Positions 18,600 to 31,800 of a stretch of 64,000 nucleotides of DNA are shown piece after piece. Made by a program: the position numbers and the translations under genes. A model generated the notes under the pieces. That model was not told the DNA's origin. It ran no database searches and saw only the letters and a list, made by a program, of their open reading frames with translations. Each line of letters begins with the position of its first letter. Position 1 is the first letter of the stretch. Origin of the DNA: Mastigias papua (lineage: Eukaryota > Cnidaria > Scyphozoa > Rhizostomeae > Mastigiidae); contig OZ025280.1 in the NCBI GenBank assembly GCA_964019165.1, positions 10,658,428 to 10,722,427 on the forward strand, in the 5' to 3' direction.

Positions 18600-20761
18600 A
18601 GAGCGTCAGCAAATCCCCACCCATCAAAGATGCCAACACCGATAATAACTGGAGGGAAGATCCCTTTGACGAAATGGAATCTAGGCCGCCTTATGTACCC
18701 TTGCCCAGTAAAAAGTCTCCTGTGGTAACTGAGGACATACCTGCTATTGAATCAGACATAATCAACGATAAACAAAGTTTTTCAAATGTCTCTATTTTTG
18801 GAAAAATCAAGAAGCAAGACGTTCGCCTTTTAGTTGATACAGGTGCTGCGATCAGTGTTGTCAGTGAACAATTTTATAAAGATAATTTACGCTTCGATGT
18901 CTCCTTAAGAAACAATAATTCGATCGATAACATTAAAACTGCTGACGGGCATACAACCCCGGTCATAGGCTTTGTTCAATTCGTTGTAGCCATAGGCGAC
19001 CAAGACTATAACTGTGGTGCCTCCGTTGTACCCAATCTAGCTTACCAGGTGGTTCTTGGGCGTGATTTCCTGCATAAAAATGGCGCAATTATTGATGTTC
19101 CAAATGAAACTGTTACGTTTACATCTAATAATGCCGTCGCATTTGCCGGGGACTCTCATGATTTATTCGCTGTAGATGTCTGCGTTGCAAGCACATATGT
19201 AGTTGAAGGCCACTGTGAAGTCATTTTACCCGCGTATTTAGCTAAGCCAGTAGGCCCTATCGTTGGTTTAATAGAATCCAACCATCGCTTGTCTGACACT
19301 TATCACTTAGCAGCTGCTTCTGCCCTAGCTTTGCCAGATGATGACAATCGAGTTATTTTTCGACTAATAAATCCAACCGACCAGCCTGTTTTGTTACACA
19401 AAGGAACGTCTATTGGTACATTCTCTACCTTAAGTAAGACAGATCAAATCGTGCTGCCCGTTTCTGATCCCATTGTTTCTGCGGTTGAAAATGTTTCTGT
19501 AGCAGCTAAGCAAGGATCTACATCTCGATTTAAAGGTTTGCCAAGCCCTAATCTAACATCTGCGGAGAACAGGTGCCTAAATTTGCTTTTGGACCAATAC
19601 TCTGACATATTTGCTTCATCAAGCTCTGATTTAGGCTGCACATCCATAATAAGACATAAAATTGACACAGGAGATGCTAGGCCCATTAAACAGCCGCCTT
19701 ATCGGGTATCCCAGACACAAAAAGCGGAAATAGAAAACCAAATCGAAACCATGCTTAGCCAAGATGTCATCAAAGTTTCTACTAGCCCCTGGAGTTCTCC
19801 TGTCGTCCTAGTAAAGAAAAAGGATGGAACCATGCGCTTTTGCGTCGATTATCGCAAACTTAATGCAGTTACAAAGAAGGATAGTTATCCCTTGCCTCGT
19901 ATTGATGACGCCCTCGATGCTCTATCTGGTTCTAAGTATTTTAGCACACTAGACCTCCAATCAGGCTATCATCAAGTTGCTATGGATTCTGACTCCATAG
20001 AGAAGACTGCTTTTATTTCACATGCAGGTCTATATGAATACAACGTAATGAGCTTTGGGTTAACAAATGCGCCCCCAACTTTCCAACGACTTATGCAACG
20101 CGTATTACACGGCCTCGATTGGAAGATCTGTTTAGTCTATATTGATGACGTCATAATTTTTTCAGAAACCTTTCAAGAGCATTTATCTCGTTTGGCTATT
20201 GTATTCGATCGTTTGCGGGAGGCCAACCTCAAGCTTAAGCCATCTAAATGTCATTTTGCGCGATCTTCTGTTAATTTTCTGGGGTTTGTCGTTTCATCGG
20301 AAGGAATTCTTCCAGATCCAAGTAAACTAAATGCCGTAGAAACAATTCCCGTACCATCTTCTGTCAAAGATATCCGCAGCTTTTTAGGCCTATGTAACTA
20401 TTATCGTCGCTTCGTTAAAGATTTTGCTAAAATTGCTTCTCCGCTTAATCGCTTAACTCGTAAGTCCGTTCCATTTGTTTGGGACCCATCTTGTGAAGCA
20501 GCATTCCAAGACCTAAAAACTCGTCTTTGTTCATCACCCATTCTCGCATACCCAGATTTCTCTCAAGCCTTCCATCTTCATACAGATGCTAGTCAGTATG
20601 CCATTGGATACGTATTAGGCCAGCATATTAACGGTTGTGAGCGCGTCATTGCTTACGGTGGTCATGAATTAAATCTTGCTGAAACTCGCTACAGCACCAC
20701 TGAGCGTGAAGCCCTTGCTGTTGTCAATGGTATCAAGCGTTATCAGCCTTATCTTTCATAA
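18581..20761 (+). pseudogene. pol: Pol of element B, N-terminal part, ended by a premature stop
   Basis: The protease (DTGA at 86-89), RT (LDLQSGYH; YIDD at 520-523) and the first half of RNase H ([16 protein letters not shown]) are intact. The frame then meets TAA at 20759-20761, codon 727, in the segment YQPYLS just before the RNase H block HTDHGS. The reading resumes in the same frame directly after the stop, so this is a nonsense change, not an indel. The product lacks the last RNase H catalytic aspartate and all of integrase. It opens at TTG; expression would come from frameshifting out of gag. Confidence 0.9.
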
Positions 20762-22504
20762 AAGAAGTTTTTTGTACACACTGATCATGGCAGTCTTTCA
20801 TGGTTAATGAAGGTAAAAGATCCTACTGGAAGACTTGCTAGATGGGCTTTGCAACTTCAGCAGTATGACTTTGAAATAATTCATCGACCAGGTGCACAAA
20901 ATGGTGCTGCTGACGCATTATCTCGACGTAGTTATCCGCCATCGATTGAGCATTCATCTGTTTCTTTACCAGTTGCAACTGTAGAGCACCCTTGTCCACC
21001 TCCTGTCAACCTGCGCAATCTTCAACGAGAAGACGTCGACCTTCTTGCCGTCATTGAGTACCTTGAAACTTCAGCATTGCCGGACAATGATGCCAAGGCT
21101 CGATCCTTGCTTCTTTCAATTGATTCTTATTATCTCGATGAAAATGGTATTTTGTGTCATCTCTGGAGTCCAGGAAAGCGTAAACAACACTCTCTTCGCT
21201 CTCAAGTTGTTGTTCCTGCTTCGCTACGTCACGATATTTTGATTTCTTGTCATGACGATCCATCTGCTGGGCATCTTGGTCACATTAAAACTTACGAAAA
21301 GGTCCGTCAGCGTTATTACTGGCATGGAATGTGTAAAGATATCGAGCACTGGTGCCGTACTTGCATTGATTGTGCAATGAGGAAGCGTCCTCGTAATCAC
21401 CATAAAGCGCCATTGCTTCCAATTCCCGTCCAAGGTCCTTTCAATCGCCTTGCTATGGACATCTTAGGCCCATTGCCTACTACACATGATGGTAATCGAT
21501 ATATTCTCGTCTTCTCAGATTATTACACGCGTTGGCCCGAAGCTTACGCTCTCCCATCCGTCGAAGCATCTCATATCGCTCAGTTGCTTGTTGACGAAAT
21601 TTTAGCTCGGCATAGCGCACCACGTACTTTGTTGTCTGATCGTGGTCCGAATTTCCTATCGTCTGTTGTCCAATCCGTATGCCAAATCATGAACACTCGC
21701 CGTCTGCACACTACAGCATATCATCCTCAAACCGATGGCTTAGTAGAGCGTTTCAATGCCACGTTATGTGAAGGCCTTAGCATGTATGTCAGTACACACC
21801 AGAAAGATTGGGACAAACACCTTCCTCTCGTCCTTTTTGCTTATCGTGTTTCGCCTAACGCCACTACCTGTGAATCACCCTTTTACCTTCTCTATGGTCG
21901 TGAACCACGCCTTCCGTTAGATGCAACTCTGTTGTTGCCCGATTCCAATGTTTCTAGCTCTGTTGCAGAACTACGTGCTCGCATCGTTTCAAATCTGGAG
22001 GAATCGCAGACGATTGTCGAATCAAACACCCAGCTCGCCCAGCTACGCATGAAGCTGCAATACGACAAACACACTACTCCTGTTACGTTCGATATCAGAT
22101 CAAAGGTTTGGGTTTATACTCCTAAAACCCGGAAAGGCTTGTCCAAGAAACTTGCTCACAATTATCATGGGCCTTATCGCGTTACAGCAAAGTTATCCCC
22201 AGTGCATTTTAAGCTTCGTACGATGGATAATCGCCCCGTGTCCGTGCCCGTCCACGCTAATCGTATGAAACCCTATTTTGACCCGTCAGGTCGGCCAGTT
22301 TGTGCCCCTTCTCTCGTTGAAAATTCGCCTGATTTAGCAGCTTCTGATTTCCCACCAGACAGCTTCGACAGTTCGGCGACGTCTCCTACAGTCCGGCCAC
22401 ATGCTGACGCTCAGATTCAGTCAACGCCAAACGATGGCACTGATTTGCCTATCACACGGCCTGAAGACACTTTTTCCCCAGCTGAAATTGTGCCAGTTCC
22501 CTAG
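20762..22504 (+). pseudogene. pol: Pol of element B, remainder after the stop (RNase H end, integrase)
   Basis: In the same frame as the upstream part. It carries the third RNase H block ([18 protein letters not shown]), the integrase HHCC finger (CHDDPSAGH and CRTCIDC), catalytic blocks [14 protein letters not shown] and LVERFN (35 residues between the last D and E), GPY/F (YHGPYRV), and the tail motifs SDFPPDSF and ITRPED. The first methionine is at 20807, but independent translation is unlikely. The TAG stop lies 4 nt before the pre-PPT hairpin. Confidence 0.9.
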
Positions 22505-22507
22505 CAT

Positions 22508-22542
22508 CAAGCCAGGAGGCTTGCGTCTGAAGAGGGGGGTTA
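22508..22542 (+). other. Pre-PPT hairpin and polypurine tract of B
   Basis: CAAGCC, AGGA, GGCTTG (22508-22523), then GAAGAGGGGGG (22529-22539) and TTA before the LTR. Confidence 0.87.
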
Positions 22543-23023
22543 TGTTATAGCAACACGCCCTAGCAACAACACTACAGGAACGAAAGAAGAGGTGACGTAA
22601 TGCTTACGTCAAATGTGACTTCAAGAACAAGAGCTTTTTATTGCCATATTTGGATTATTTATTTTCAAAGGTAGACTGCAAAATATATATATGTAGTAGC
22701 AGTAAGTAAGGCAGGGGTCGAATCTGTTTTGTCGAGACGAAGACGAGGACGAATCAAGCCGAAGTATTGAAGAGCCGAGCTCGACGAAGAACTGCTAGTT
22801 TAGAAGGTTAGTTCAGGATTTTATGTACAATTGCCATACCGTGGTTTCAAGTTTAAAGACAAGCATTTTGCTGTTATAAAGCCGAGTTGTTTTTGAGTGA
22901 AGTCTACTGAAAGCCTTGCCAAGTTTCAAGGTCGTAAGTTTATATTGTTGTTCCTAATTCTTTTGCGATTTTGTATAGAGACGAACTCACGCGTTATATC
23001 ACACGAAAGACTGTGATTGAACA
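22543..23023 (+). repeat. 3' LTR of element B (481 bp)
   Basis: Same ends as the 5' LTR apart from GAACA for TAACA at the terminus; about 5 substitutions in all. Followed by ACTG (23024-23027) and satellite. Confidence 0.96.
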
Positions 23024-26000
23024 ACTGTGTATAGGCAGTATGGCCTAAGAGCACCTATATGTATGGTATGTCTCTTCTCCACAACTATAAGAGATATGAT
23101 GAAAAGTCCTTTACAGATCGACAGAGACTATTCCATTACATATTATTTTTGTCTCAAATGTATAAGGAGACACGAATGATATTTTTCGCAACTATACCCT
23201 GCACCTGTATAGTACTGTGTATAGGCAGTATGGCCTAATAGCAACTATATGTATGGTATGTCACTTCTCCACAACTATGATAGATATGATGAAAATTCCT
23301 TTACAGATCGACAGAGAATATTCGATTACATATTATTTTCGTCTCAAATGTATAAGGAGACACAAATGATATTTTTCGCAACTATACCATGCACTTGTAT
23401 AGTACTGTGTATAGGCAGTATGCCCTAAGAGCACCTATATGTATGGTATGTCTCTTCTCCACAACTTTGATAGATATGATGAAAAGTCCTTAACAGATCG
23501 ACAGAGAATATTCGATTACATATTATTTTCGTCTCAAATGTATAAGGAGACACGAATGATATTTTCCGCAACTATACCCTGCACCTGTATAGTACTGTGT
23601 ATAGGCAGTATGGCCTAAGAGCACCTATATGTATGGTATGTCTCTTCTCCACAACTATGATAGATATGATGAAAAGTCCTTTACAGATCGACAGAGAATA
23701 TTCGATTACATATTATTTTCGTCTCAAATGTATAAGGAGACACAAATGATATTTTTCGCAACTATACCCTGAACTTATATAGTACTGTGTATAGGCAGTA
23801 TGGCCTAAGAGCACCTATGTGTATGGTATGTCTCTTCTCCACAACTATATGAGATATGATGAAAATTCCTTTACAGATCGACAGAGAATATTCGATTACA
23901 CATTATTTTCGTCTCAAATGTATAAGGAGACACGAATGATATTTTTCGCAACTATACCCTGCACTTGTATAGTACTGTGTATAGGCAGTATGGCCTAAGA
24001 GCACCTATATGTATGGTATGTCTCGTCTCCACAACAATGATAGATATGATAAAAATTCCTTTACAGATCGACAGAGAATATTCGATTACATATTATTTTC
24101 GTCTCAAATGTATAAGGAGACACGAATGATATTTTTCGCAACTATACCCTGCACTTGTATAGTACTGTGTATAGGCAGTATGGCCTAAGAGCACCTATAT
24201 GTATGGTATGTCTCTTCTCCACAACTTTGATAGATATGATGAAAAGTCCTTTACAGATCGACAGAAAATATTCGATTACATATTATTTTCGTCTCAAATA
24301 TATAAGGAGACACGAATGATATTTTTCGCAACTATACCCTGAACTTATATAGTACTGTGTATAGGCAGTATGGCCTAAGAGCACCTATATGTATGGTATG
24401 TCTCTTCTCCACACCTATGATAGATATGATGAAAAGTCCTTTACAGATCGACGGAGAATATTCGATTACATATTATTTTCGTCTCAAATGTATAAGGAGA
24501 CACGAATGATATTTTTCGCAACTATACCCTGCACCTGTATAGTACTGTGTATAGGCAGTATGGCCTAAGAGCACCTATATGTATGGTATGTCTCTTCTCC
24601 ACAACTATAAGAGATATGATGAAAATTCCTTTACAGATCGACAGAGAATATTTGATTACACATTATTTTCGTCTCAAATGTATAAGGAGACACGAATGAT
24701 ATTTTTCGCAACTATACCCTGCAGCTGTATAGTACTGTGTATAGGCAGTATGGCCTAAGAGCACCTATATGTATGGTATGTCTTTTCTCCACAACTATGA
24801 TAGATATGATAAAAATTCCTTTACAGATCGACAGAGAATATTCGATTACATATTATTTTCGTCTCAAATGTATAAGGAGACACGAATGATACTTTTCGCA
24901 ACTATACCCTGCACTTGTATAGTACTGTGTATAGGCAGTATGGCCTAAGAGCACCTATATGTATGGTATGTCTCTTCTCCACAACAATGATAGATATGAT
25001 GAAAATTCCTTTACAGATCGACAGAGAATATTCGATTACATATTATTTTCGTCTCAAATGTATAAGGAGACACGAATGAAATTTTTCGCAACTATACCCT
25101 GCACCTGTATAGTACTGTGTATAGGCAGTATGGCCTAAGAGCACCTATATGTATGGTATGTCTCTTCTCCACAACTTTGATAGATATGATGAAAAGTCCT
25201 TTACAGATCGACAGAAAATATTCGATTACATATTATTTTCGTCTCAAATATATAAGGAGACACGAATGATATTTTTCGCAACTATACCCTGAACTTATAT
25301 AGTACTGTGTATAGGCAGTATGGCCTAAGAGCACCTATATGTATGGTATGTCTCTTCTCCACAACTTTGATAGATATGATGAAAAGTCCTTTACAGATCG
25401 ACAGAAAATATTCGATTACATATTATTTTCGTCTCAAATAGATAAGGAGACACGAATGATATTTTTCGCAACTATACCCTGAACTTATATAGTACTGTGT
25501 ATAGGCAGTATGGCCTAAGAGCACATATATGTATGGTATGTCTCTTCTCCACACCTATGATAGATATGATGAAAAGTCCTTTACAGATCGACAGAGAATA
25601 TTCGATTACATATTATTTTCGTCTCAAATGTATAAGGAGACACGAATGATATTTTTCGCAACTATACCCTGCACCTGTATAGTACTGTGTATAGGCAGTA
25701 TGGCCTAAGAGCACCTATATGTATGGTATGTCTCTTCTCCACAACTATAAGAGATATGATGAAAATTCCTTTACAGATCGACAGAAAATATTCGATTACA
25801 TATTATTTTCGTCTCAAATATATAAGGAGACACGAATGCTATGTTTTGCAACTATACCCTGAACTTATATAGTACTGTGTATAGGCAGTATGGCCTAAGA
25901 GCACCTATATGTATGGTATGTCTCTTCTCCACACGTATGATAGATATGATGAAAAGTCCTTTACAGATCGACAGAGAATATTCGATTACATATTATTTTC

Positions 26001-28199
26001 GTCTCAAATGTATAAGGAGACACGAATGATATTTTTCGCAACTATACCCTGCACCTGTATAGTACTGTGTATAGGCAGTATGGCCTAAGAGCACCTATAT
26101 GTATGGTATGTCTCTTTTCCACAACTATAAGAGATATGATGAAAATTCTTTTACAGATCGACAGAGAATATTTGATTACACATTATTTTCGTCTCAAATG
26201 TATAAGGAGACACGAATGATATTTTTCGCAACTATACCCTGCAGCTGTATAGTACTGTGTATAGGCAGTATGGCCTAAGAGCACCTATATGTATGGTATG
26301 TCTCTTCTCCACAACTATGATAGATATGATAAAAATTCCTTTACAGCTCGACAGAGAATATTCGATTACATATTATTTTCGTCTCAAATGTATAAGGAGA
26401 CACGAATGATATGTTTCGCAACTATACCCGGCACCTGTATAGTACTGTGTATAGGCAGTATGGCCTAAGAGCACCTATATGTACGGTATGTCTCTTCTCC
26501 ACAACTATAAGAGATATGATGAAAATTCCTTTACAAATCGACAGAGAATATTCGATTACACATTATTTTTGTCTCAAATGTATAAGGAGACACGAATGAT
26601 ATTTTTCGCAACTATACCCTGCACTTGTATAGTACTGTGTATAGGCAGTATGGCCTAAGAGCACCTATATGTATGGTATGTCTCTTCTCCACAACTTTGA
26701 TAGATATGATGAAAAGTCCTTTACAGATCGACAGAGAATATTCGATTACATATTATTTTCGTCTTAAATGTATAAGGAGACACGAATGATATTTATTGGA
26801 ACTATACCCTGACCTTATATAGTACTGTGTATAGGCAGTATGGCCTAAGAGCACCTATATGTATGGTATGTCTCTTCTCCACAACTATTAGAGATATGAT
26901 GAAAATTCCTTTACAGATCGACAGAGAATATTGGATTACACATTATTTTCGTCCCAAATGTATAAGGAGACACGAATGATATTTTTCACAACTATACCCT
27001 GCACCTGTATAGTACTGTGTATAGGCAGTATGGCCTAAGAGCACCTATATGTATGGTATGTCTCTTCTCCACAGCTATAAGAGATATGATGAAAATTCCT
27101 TTACAAATCGACAGAGAATATTCGATTACACATTATTTTTGTCTCAAATGTATAAGGAGACACGAATGATATTTTTCGCAACTATACCCTGCACTTGTAT
27201 AGTACTGTGTATAGGCAGTATGGCCTAAGAGCACCTATATGTATGGTATGTCTCTTCTCCACAACTTTGATAGATATGATGAAAAGTCCTTTACAGATCG
27301 ACAGAGAATATTCGATTACATATTATTTTCGTCTTAAATGTATAAGGAGACATGAATGATATTTTTCGTAACTATACCCTGAACTTATATAGTACTGTGT
27401 ATAGGCAGTATGGCCTAAGAGCACCTATATGTATGGTATGTCTCTTCTCCACAACTATAAGAGATATGATGAAAATTCCTTTACAGATCGACAGAGAATA
27501 TTCGATTACATATTATTTTCGTCTCAAATGTATAAGGAGACACGAATGATATTTTTCACAACTATACCCTGCACCTGTATAGTACTGTGTATAGACAGTA
27601 TGGCCTAAGAGCACCTATATGTATGGTATGTCTCTTCTCCACAACTATGATAGATATGAAGAAAATTCCTTTACAGATCGACAGAGAATATTCGATTACA
27701 TATTATTTTCGTCTCAAATGTATAAGGAGACACGAATGATATTTTTCGCAACTATACCCTGAACTTATATAGTACTGTGTATAGGCAGTATGGCCTAAGA
27801 GCACCTATATGTATGGTATGTCTCTTCTCCACAACTATAAGAGATATGACGAAAATTCCTTTACAGATCGACAGAGAATATTCGATTACACATTATTTTC
27901 GTCTCAAATGTATAAGGAGACACGAATGATATTTTTCGCAACTATACCCTGCACTTGTATAGTACTGTGTATAGGCAGTATGGCCTAAGAGCACCTATAT
28001 GTATGGTATGTCTCTTCTCCACAACTATGATAGATATGATGAAAATTCCTTTACAGATCGACAGAGAATATTCGATTACATATTATTTTCGTCTCAAATG
28101 TATAAGGAGACATGAATGATATTTTTCGCAACTATACCCTGCACCTGTATAGTACTGTGTATAGGCAGTATGGCCTAAGAGCACCTATATGTATGGTAT
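23024..28199 (+). repeat. 190-bp satellite, segment 4
   Basis: About 27 monomers. It includes a 570-bp (3-monomer) higher-order repeat at 26458-27597, and related variant blocks (GAATATTTGATTAC with GCAGCTG) recur 1520 bp apart near 24646 and 26166. Ends GTAT (28196-28199), the left target duplication of C. Confidence 0.96.
26458..27597 (+). repeat. Satellite higher-order repeat, two 570-bp trimers
   Basis: Units 26458-27027 and 27028-27597. The first monomer of each has ACAAATCG with TTTTTGTCTC, the second has CTTTGATAG with GTCTTAAATG. These variants are rare elsewhere in the window. Confidence 0.8.
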
Positions 28200-28835
28200 T
28201 GTTAAGCGTGGCATGGCTTAACAACTGCATGAGTTGGTTGCGTGGCACAGAAAAATAAAAGAACTGACAAAAGTAACTTACGATCTTGAAAAACACTATC
28301 TTTGAATCTTTTCTGTAAATCAAGTTAACAAACATAAGCGAGGTTCCATCAGCGTTTCAACATAAGGTGCTAACTATTACTTAATTAACTAGTTCCGATA
28401 AGGTTCGTCTTTGATTCGTCTCTTCTACTAACTCGTATTGATGCTCGGCTTCACAGGTTCGTCTCTTCAGTTAAATCGTCTTGATGCGCGGCATCACAGG
28501 TTCGTCCTTCACAGTTCGGCTCAATTCTCGACTCTCTCAAACTAACCAATCTAATCTACAAATACCCGACTAGAACAATTATACAAAACTGTTTACCATA
28601 CAAAGAAAAATGCAAGTGCATAAACAAGTAAAAGACAATAAAAAGTTATTCGCGTTATTCAACGTCCAGGTGGGCGCACACATTACTTTTCGCCAAATAA
28701 GGCACAAGTCTGACCACGATCCAAATAATTGTTCGATTCCTTTATTCGCTATTCTCAATGTGCTACGTAATGTTTTCGAGCAAAACAACCATTGATGTAA
28801 ACAAGAAACAAAGGGGGAGCGTCCGTATCACAACA
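28200..28835 (-). repeat. 3' LTR of element C (636 bp)
   Basis: In + coordinates begins TGTTAAGCGTGG and ends ATCACAACA. In element sense it begins TGTTGTGATACGG and ends CGCTTAACA. Small ORFs repeated in both LTRs are not genes. Confidence 0.96.
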
Positions 28836-28870
28836 TAACCCCCTCCTTTAAAACAAGCCTCCTGGCTTGT
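28836..28870 (-). other. Polypurine tract and pre-PPT hairpin of C
   Basis: Element sense: ACAAGCC, AGGA, GGCTTGT (28853-28870, a 7-bp stem), then TAAAGGAGGGGGTTA (28836-28850) next to the LTR. The hairpin starts 8 nt after the pol stop. Confidence 0.87.
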
Positions 28871-28878
28871 CCAAGAAA

Positions 28879-31800
28879 TTAGACGTTCACAATAGTCTGC
28901 GGAGTATGATAGTCCTCGGGACGAGTAATCGCTGGTTCGACAGGTGACGATACCAGATCAGGAGTATTAACTGCCGGATCAGGAGGAGTAACTACATCTG
29001 CGGCATCGGGCAAAATCTCAGGAGCAAAACTATCCGATGGCATATCCGACTCTGTGAGGTCTGGCGAGGAGTCATCTATTGGCTGTAAAGGGTCAACTGG
29101 ACGATCAGCAGGATCATAAAAAGGCTTTAAGCGGTTAGCGTGAACTGGGACAGAAACTACGCGGTTATCTAGGGTACGTAGCCGGAAGTGAACGGGAGAT
29201 AACTTAGTAACGATACGGTATGGACCGTGAAAGTTATGACTGAGCTTCTTTGTAAGGCCCTTCTTTGTTTTTGGCGTATACACCCAAACCTTAGACCCGA
29301 TTTCATAATGCACTGGTGCACTGGTTTTGTCATACTGCAGCTTCATACGTTGCTGTGCAAGCTGCGTATTGCTGCTAATAATCTTTTGAGCTTCCTCAAG
29401 CCTTTGCACGATGCGAGCTCGATGTTCAGCGACAGACGGTGACAGATTAGATGTTGGTAACAACAAAGCAACATCAATAGGGAGTCTGGGTTCCCGACCA
29501 TACAGTAGATAAAAGGGCGATTCTCCAGTAGTGGCATTAGGGGAAACGCGATAGGCAAAGAGAACCATAGGAATGTGCTTATCCCAGTCTTTTTGGTTAG
29601 AACTGACGTACATAGCAAGGCCTTCGACTAAAGTACCATTAAATCTTTCAACGAGACCATCTGTTTGAGGATGGTATGCGGTAGTATGCTGTCGGCGAGT
29701 GTTAATGAGACGACAAACTTCCTGAACGATAGTAGCAAGAAAATTAGGTCCACGATCAGACAATAACGTACGTGGTGCACTATGGCGAGCGACGATTTCA
29801 TCAACAATGAGCTGAGCAATCCGAGGAGCATCAATTGAGGGCAATGCAAAAGCTTCGGGCCAACGAGTATAGTAATCAGAAAAGACAATGATATAACGAT
29901 TACCATCATTAGTGACAGGCAAAGGACCGAGTATATCCACTGCAACTCTATCAAAAGCTCCTTCAACGGGAATAGGCAACAGGGGAGCTTTACGCTGACC
30001 CCTGGGAACTTTCTTCATGGCACAATCAACACACGTTCGACACCAATGATCAATATCTCGAAACATACCGGGCCAAAAGTAGCGACGGCGAATCTTTTCA
30101 TACGTTTTATGAGTACTAAAATGGCTAGCAGTAGGCGCGTCGTGACAGGCAGATATGACCTCATGACGTAATGATGCAGGGATCACGACTTGAGAACACA
30201 AGGACTGAAGGTGGCGCTTTCCAGGTGTCCAAAGATGACATAAAAGACCGTTACCATCGAGATAATAAGAATCGATTTGCAAGAGGAGAGAACGTGCGGC
30301 CTGGTCTTCAATAGGTAATTCTGCGGTTTCAAGGTATTGGATGATAGGAGCAAGATCTGGATCTTGGCGCTGTAAAGTGTGTAGGGTGGCTGCAGGTGGA
30401 CAAGGTGGCGCAATTGCACTTAAAGGTAACGTGACAGAAGACTCTTGTGAGACAGACAGTGGAGCAACATAGGAGCGACGAGAAAGAGCATCGGCATTCC
30501 CGTTTGATGTACCAGCACGATGAATAATTTTAAAGTTATATTGCTGTAATTGTAATGCCCAACGTGCAAGTCTGCCAGTTGGATCTTTGATCCGCATGAG
30601 CCACGAAAGGCTGCCGTGATCAGTGTGAATATAAAACTTGTTTCCCGCAAGATAAGGCTGATAGCGCTTGACACCAGCAACGACAGCCAAAGCTTCTCGT
30701 TCTGTCGTATGGTAATTTTTTTCTGCATAGCTGAGCTCTCGTCCACCATATGCAATAACATGCTCTCGACCATTGATACATTGACCTAGAATATAGCCTA
30801 AAGCATACTGACTTGCATCCGTGTACAGATGAAAAGGCTGGTCAAAATCAGGATATGCAAGAATAGGTGCGGAACATAAACGACGTTTCAACTCAAGGAA
30901 CGCTTCTTCACATTCGGGAGTCCACACAAAAGCAACGTCTTTACGAGTAAGTCTGTTTAATGGTGAAGAAATGTTAGCAAAATTATGTACAAAACGTCGG
31001 TAATAATTGGCAAGGCCCAAAAAACTACGAACTTCTTTTACTGACTGCGGTGTAGGAAAGGACTTAACGACAGAGATTTTGTCTGGATCTGGAGAAATTC
31101 CATTAGCAGACACTACAAAACCAAGAAAATTAACGGAAGTCTCAACGAAATAACACTTGGAAGGCTTAAGCTTCAAGTTAGCTTGACGTAATCGTTCAAA
31201 GACTAATTGCAAGCGAGATAAATGTTCTTCAAGTGTCGGGGCGAATATGATTACGTCATCGATGTAAACGAGACAAAGCTTCCACTCGAGGCCATGGAGT
31301 ACACGTGACATTAAGCGTTGAAAACACGGAGGAGCGTTACATAATCCAAAACTCATGACGTCATAGGCGTAAACACCTGCATGCGTGACAAAAGCAGTTT
31401 TATCCTTGGAGTCTGAATGCATGGCTACTTGATGATACCCCGACTGGAGGTCAAGGGTAGTAAAATACTTTGATCCCGACAAGGAATCAAGAACATCATC
31501 TATACGAGGTAACGGATAACTATCCTTACGTGTAACGGCATTAAGTTTCCTGTAGTCGACACAAAATCTAGTAGTTCCATCCTTCTTTTTGACAAGCACC
31601 ACAGGTGAGCTCCAAGGACTTGAAGACACGTCAATAATACCTTGTTTGAGCATATTAGCTAGATGAGTTTCGATTTCATCCCTCTGAGCTTGAGAAACAC
31701 GATATGGAGACTGTTTGATAGGGCGAGCATCGCCCTTGTCAATAGAGTGTTGTACTATGTTGGTTCGACCAAGATCTAAACCAGAGGTAGCAAATATGTC

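Larger units (their letters stand above)
16746..23023 (+). mobile_element. Ty3/gypsy LTR retrotransposon B (pol interrupted)
   Basis: 481-bp LTRs, target duplication ACTG (16742-16745 and 23024-23027), intact gag, and pol with one in-frame stop at 20759-20761. The LTRs differ at about 5 of 481 positions. The plan is the same as in A, C and D. Confidence 0.95.

Noticed and set aside
23024..28199. Regular repeats resembling a CRISPR array
   Set aside because: There is no unique spacer; the whole 190-bp unit is repeated. It is tandem satellite in a eukaryotic context.
28579..28795. Small ORFs on both strands in the C LTRs (also in F and D LTRs)
   Set aside because: They occur identically in both LTRs of each element, have no family resemblance, and overlap on opposite strands.
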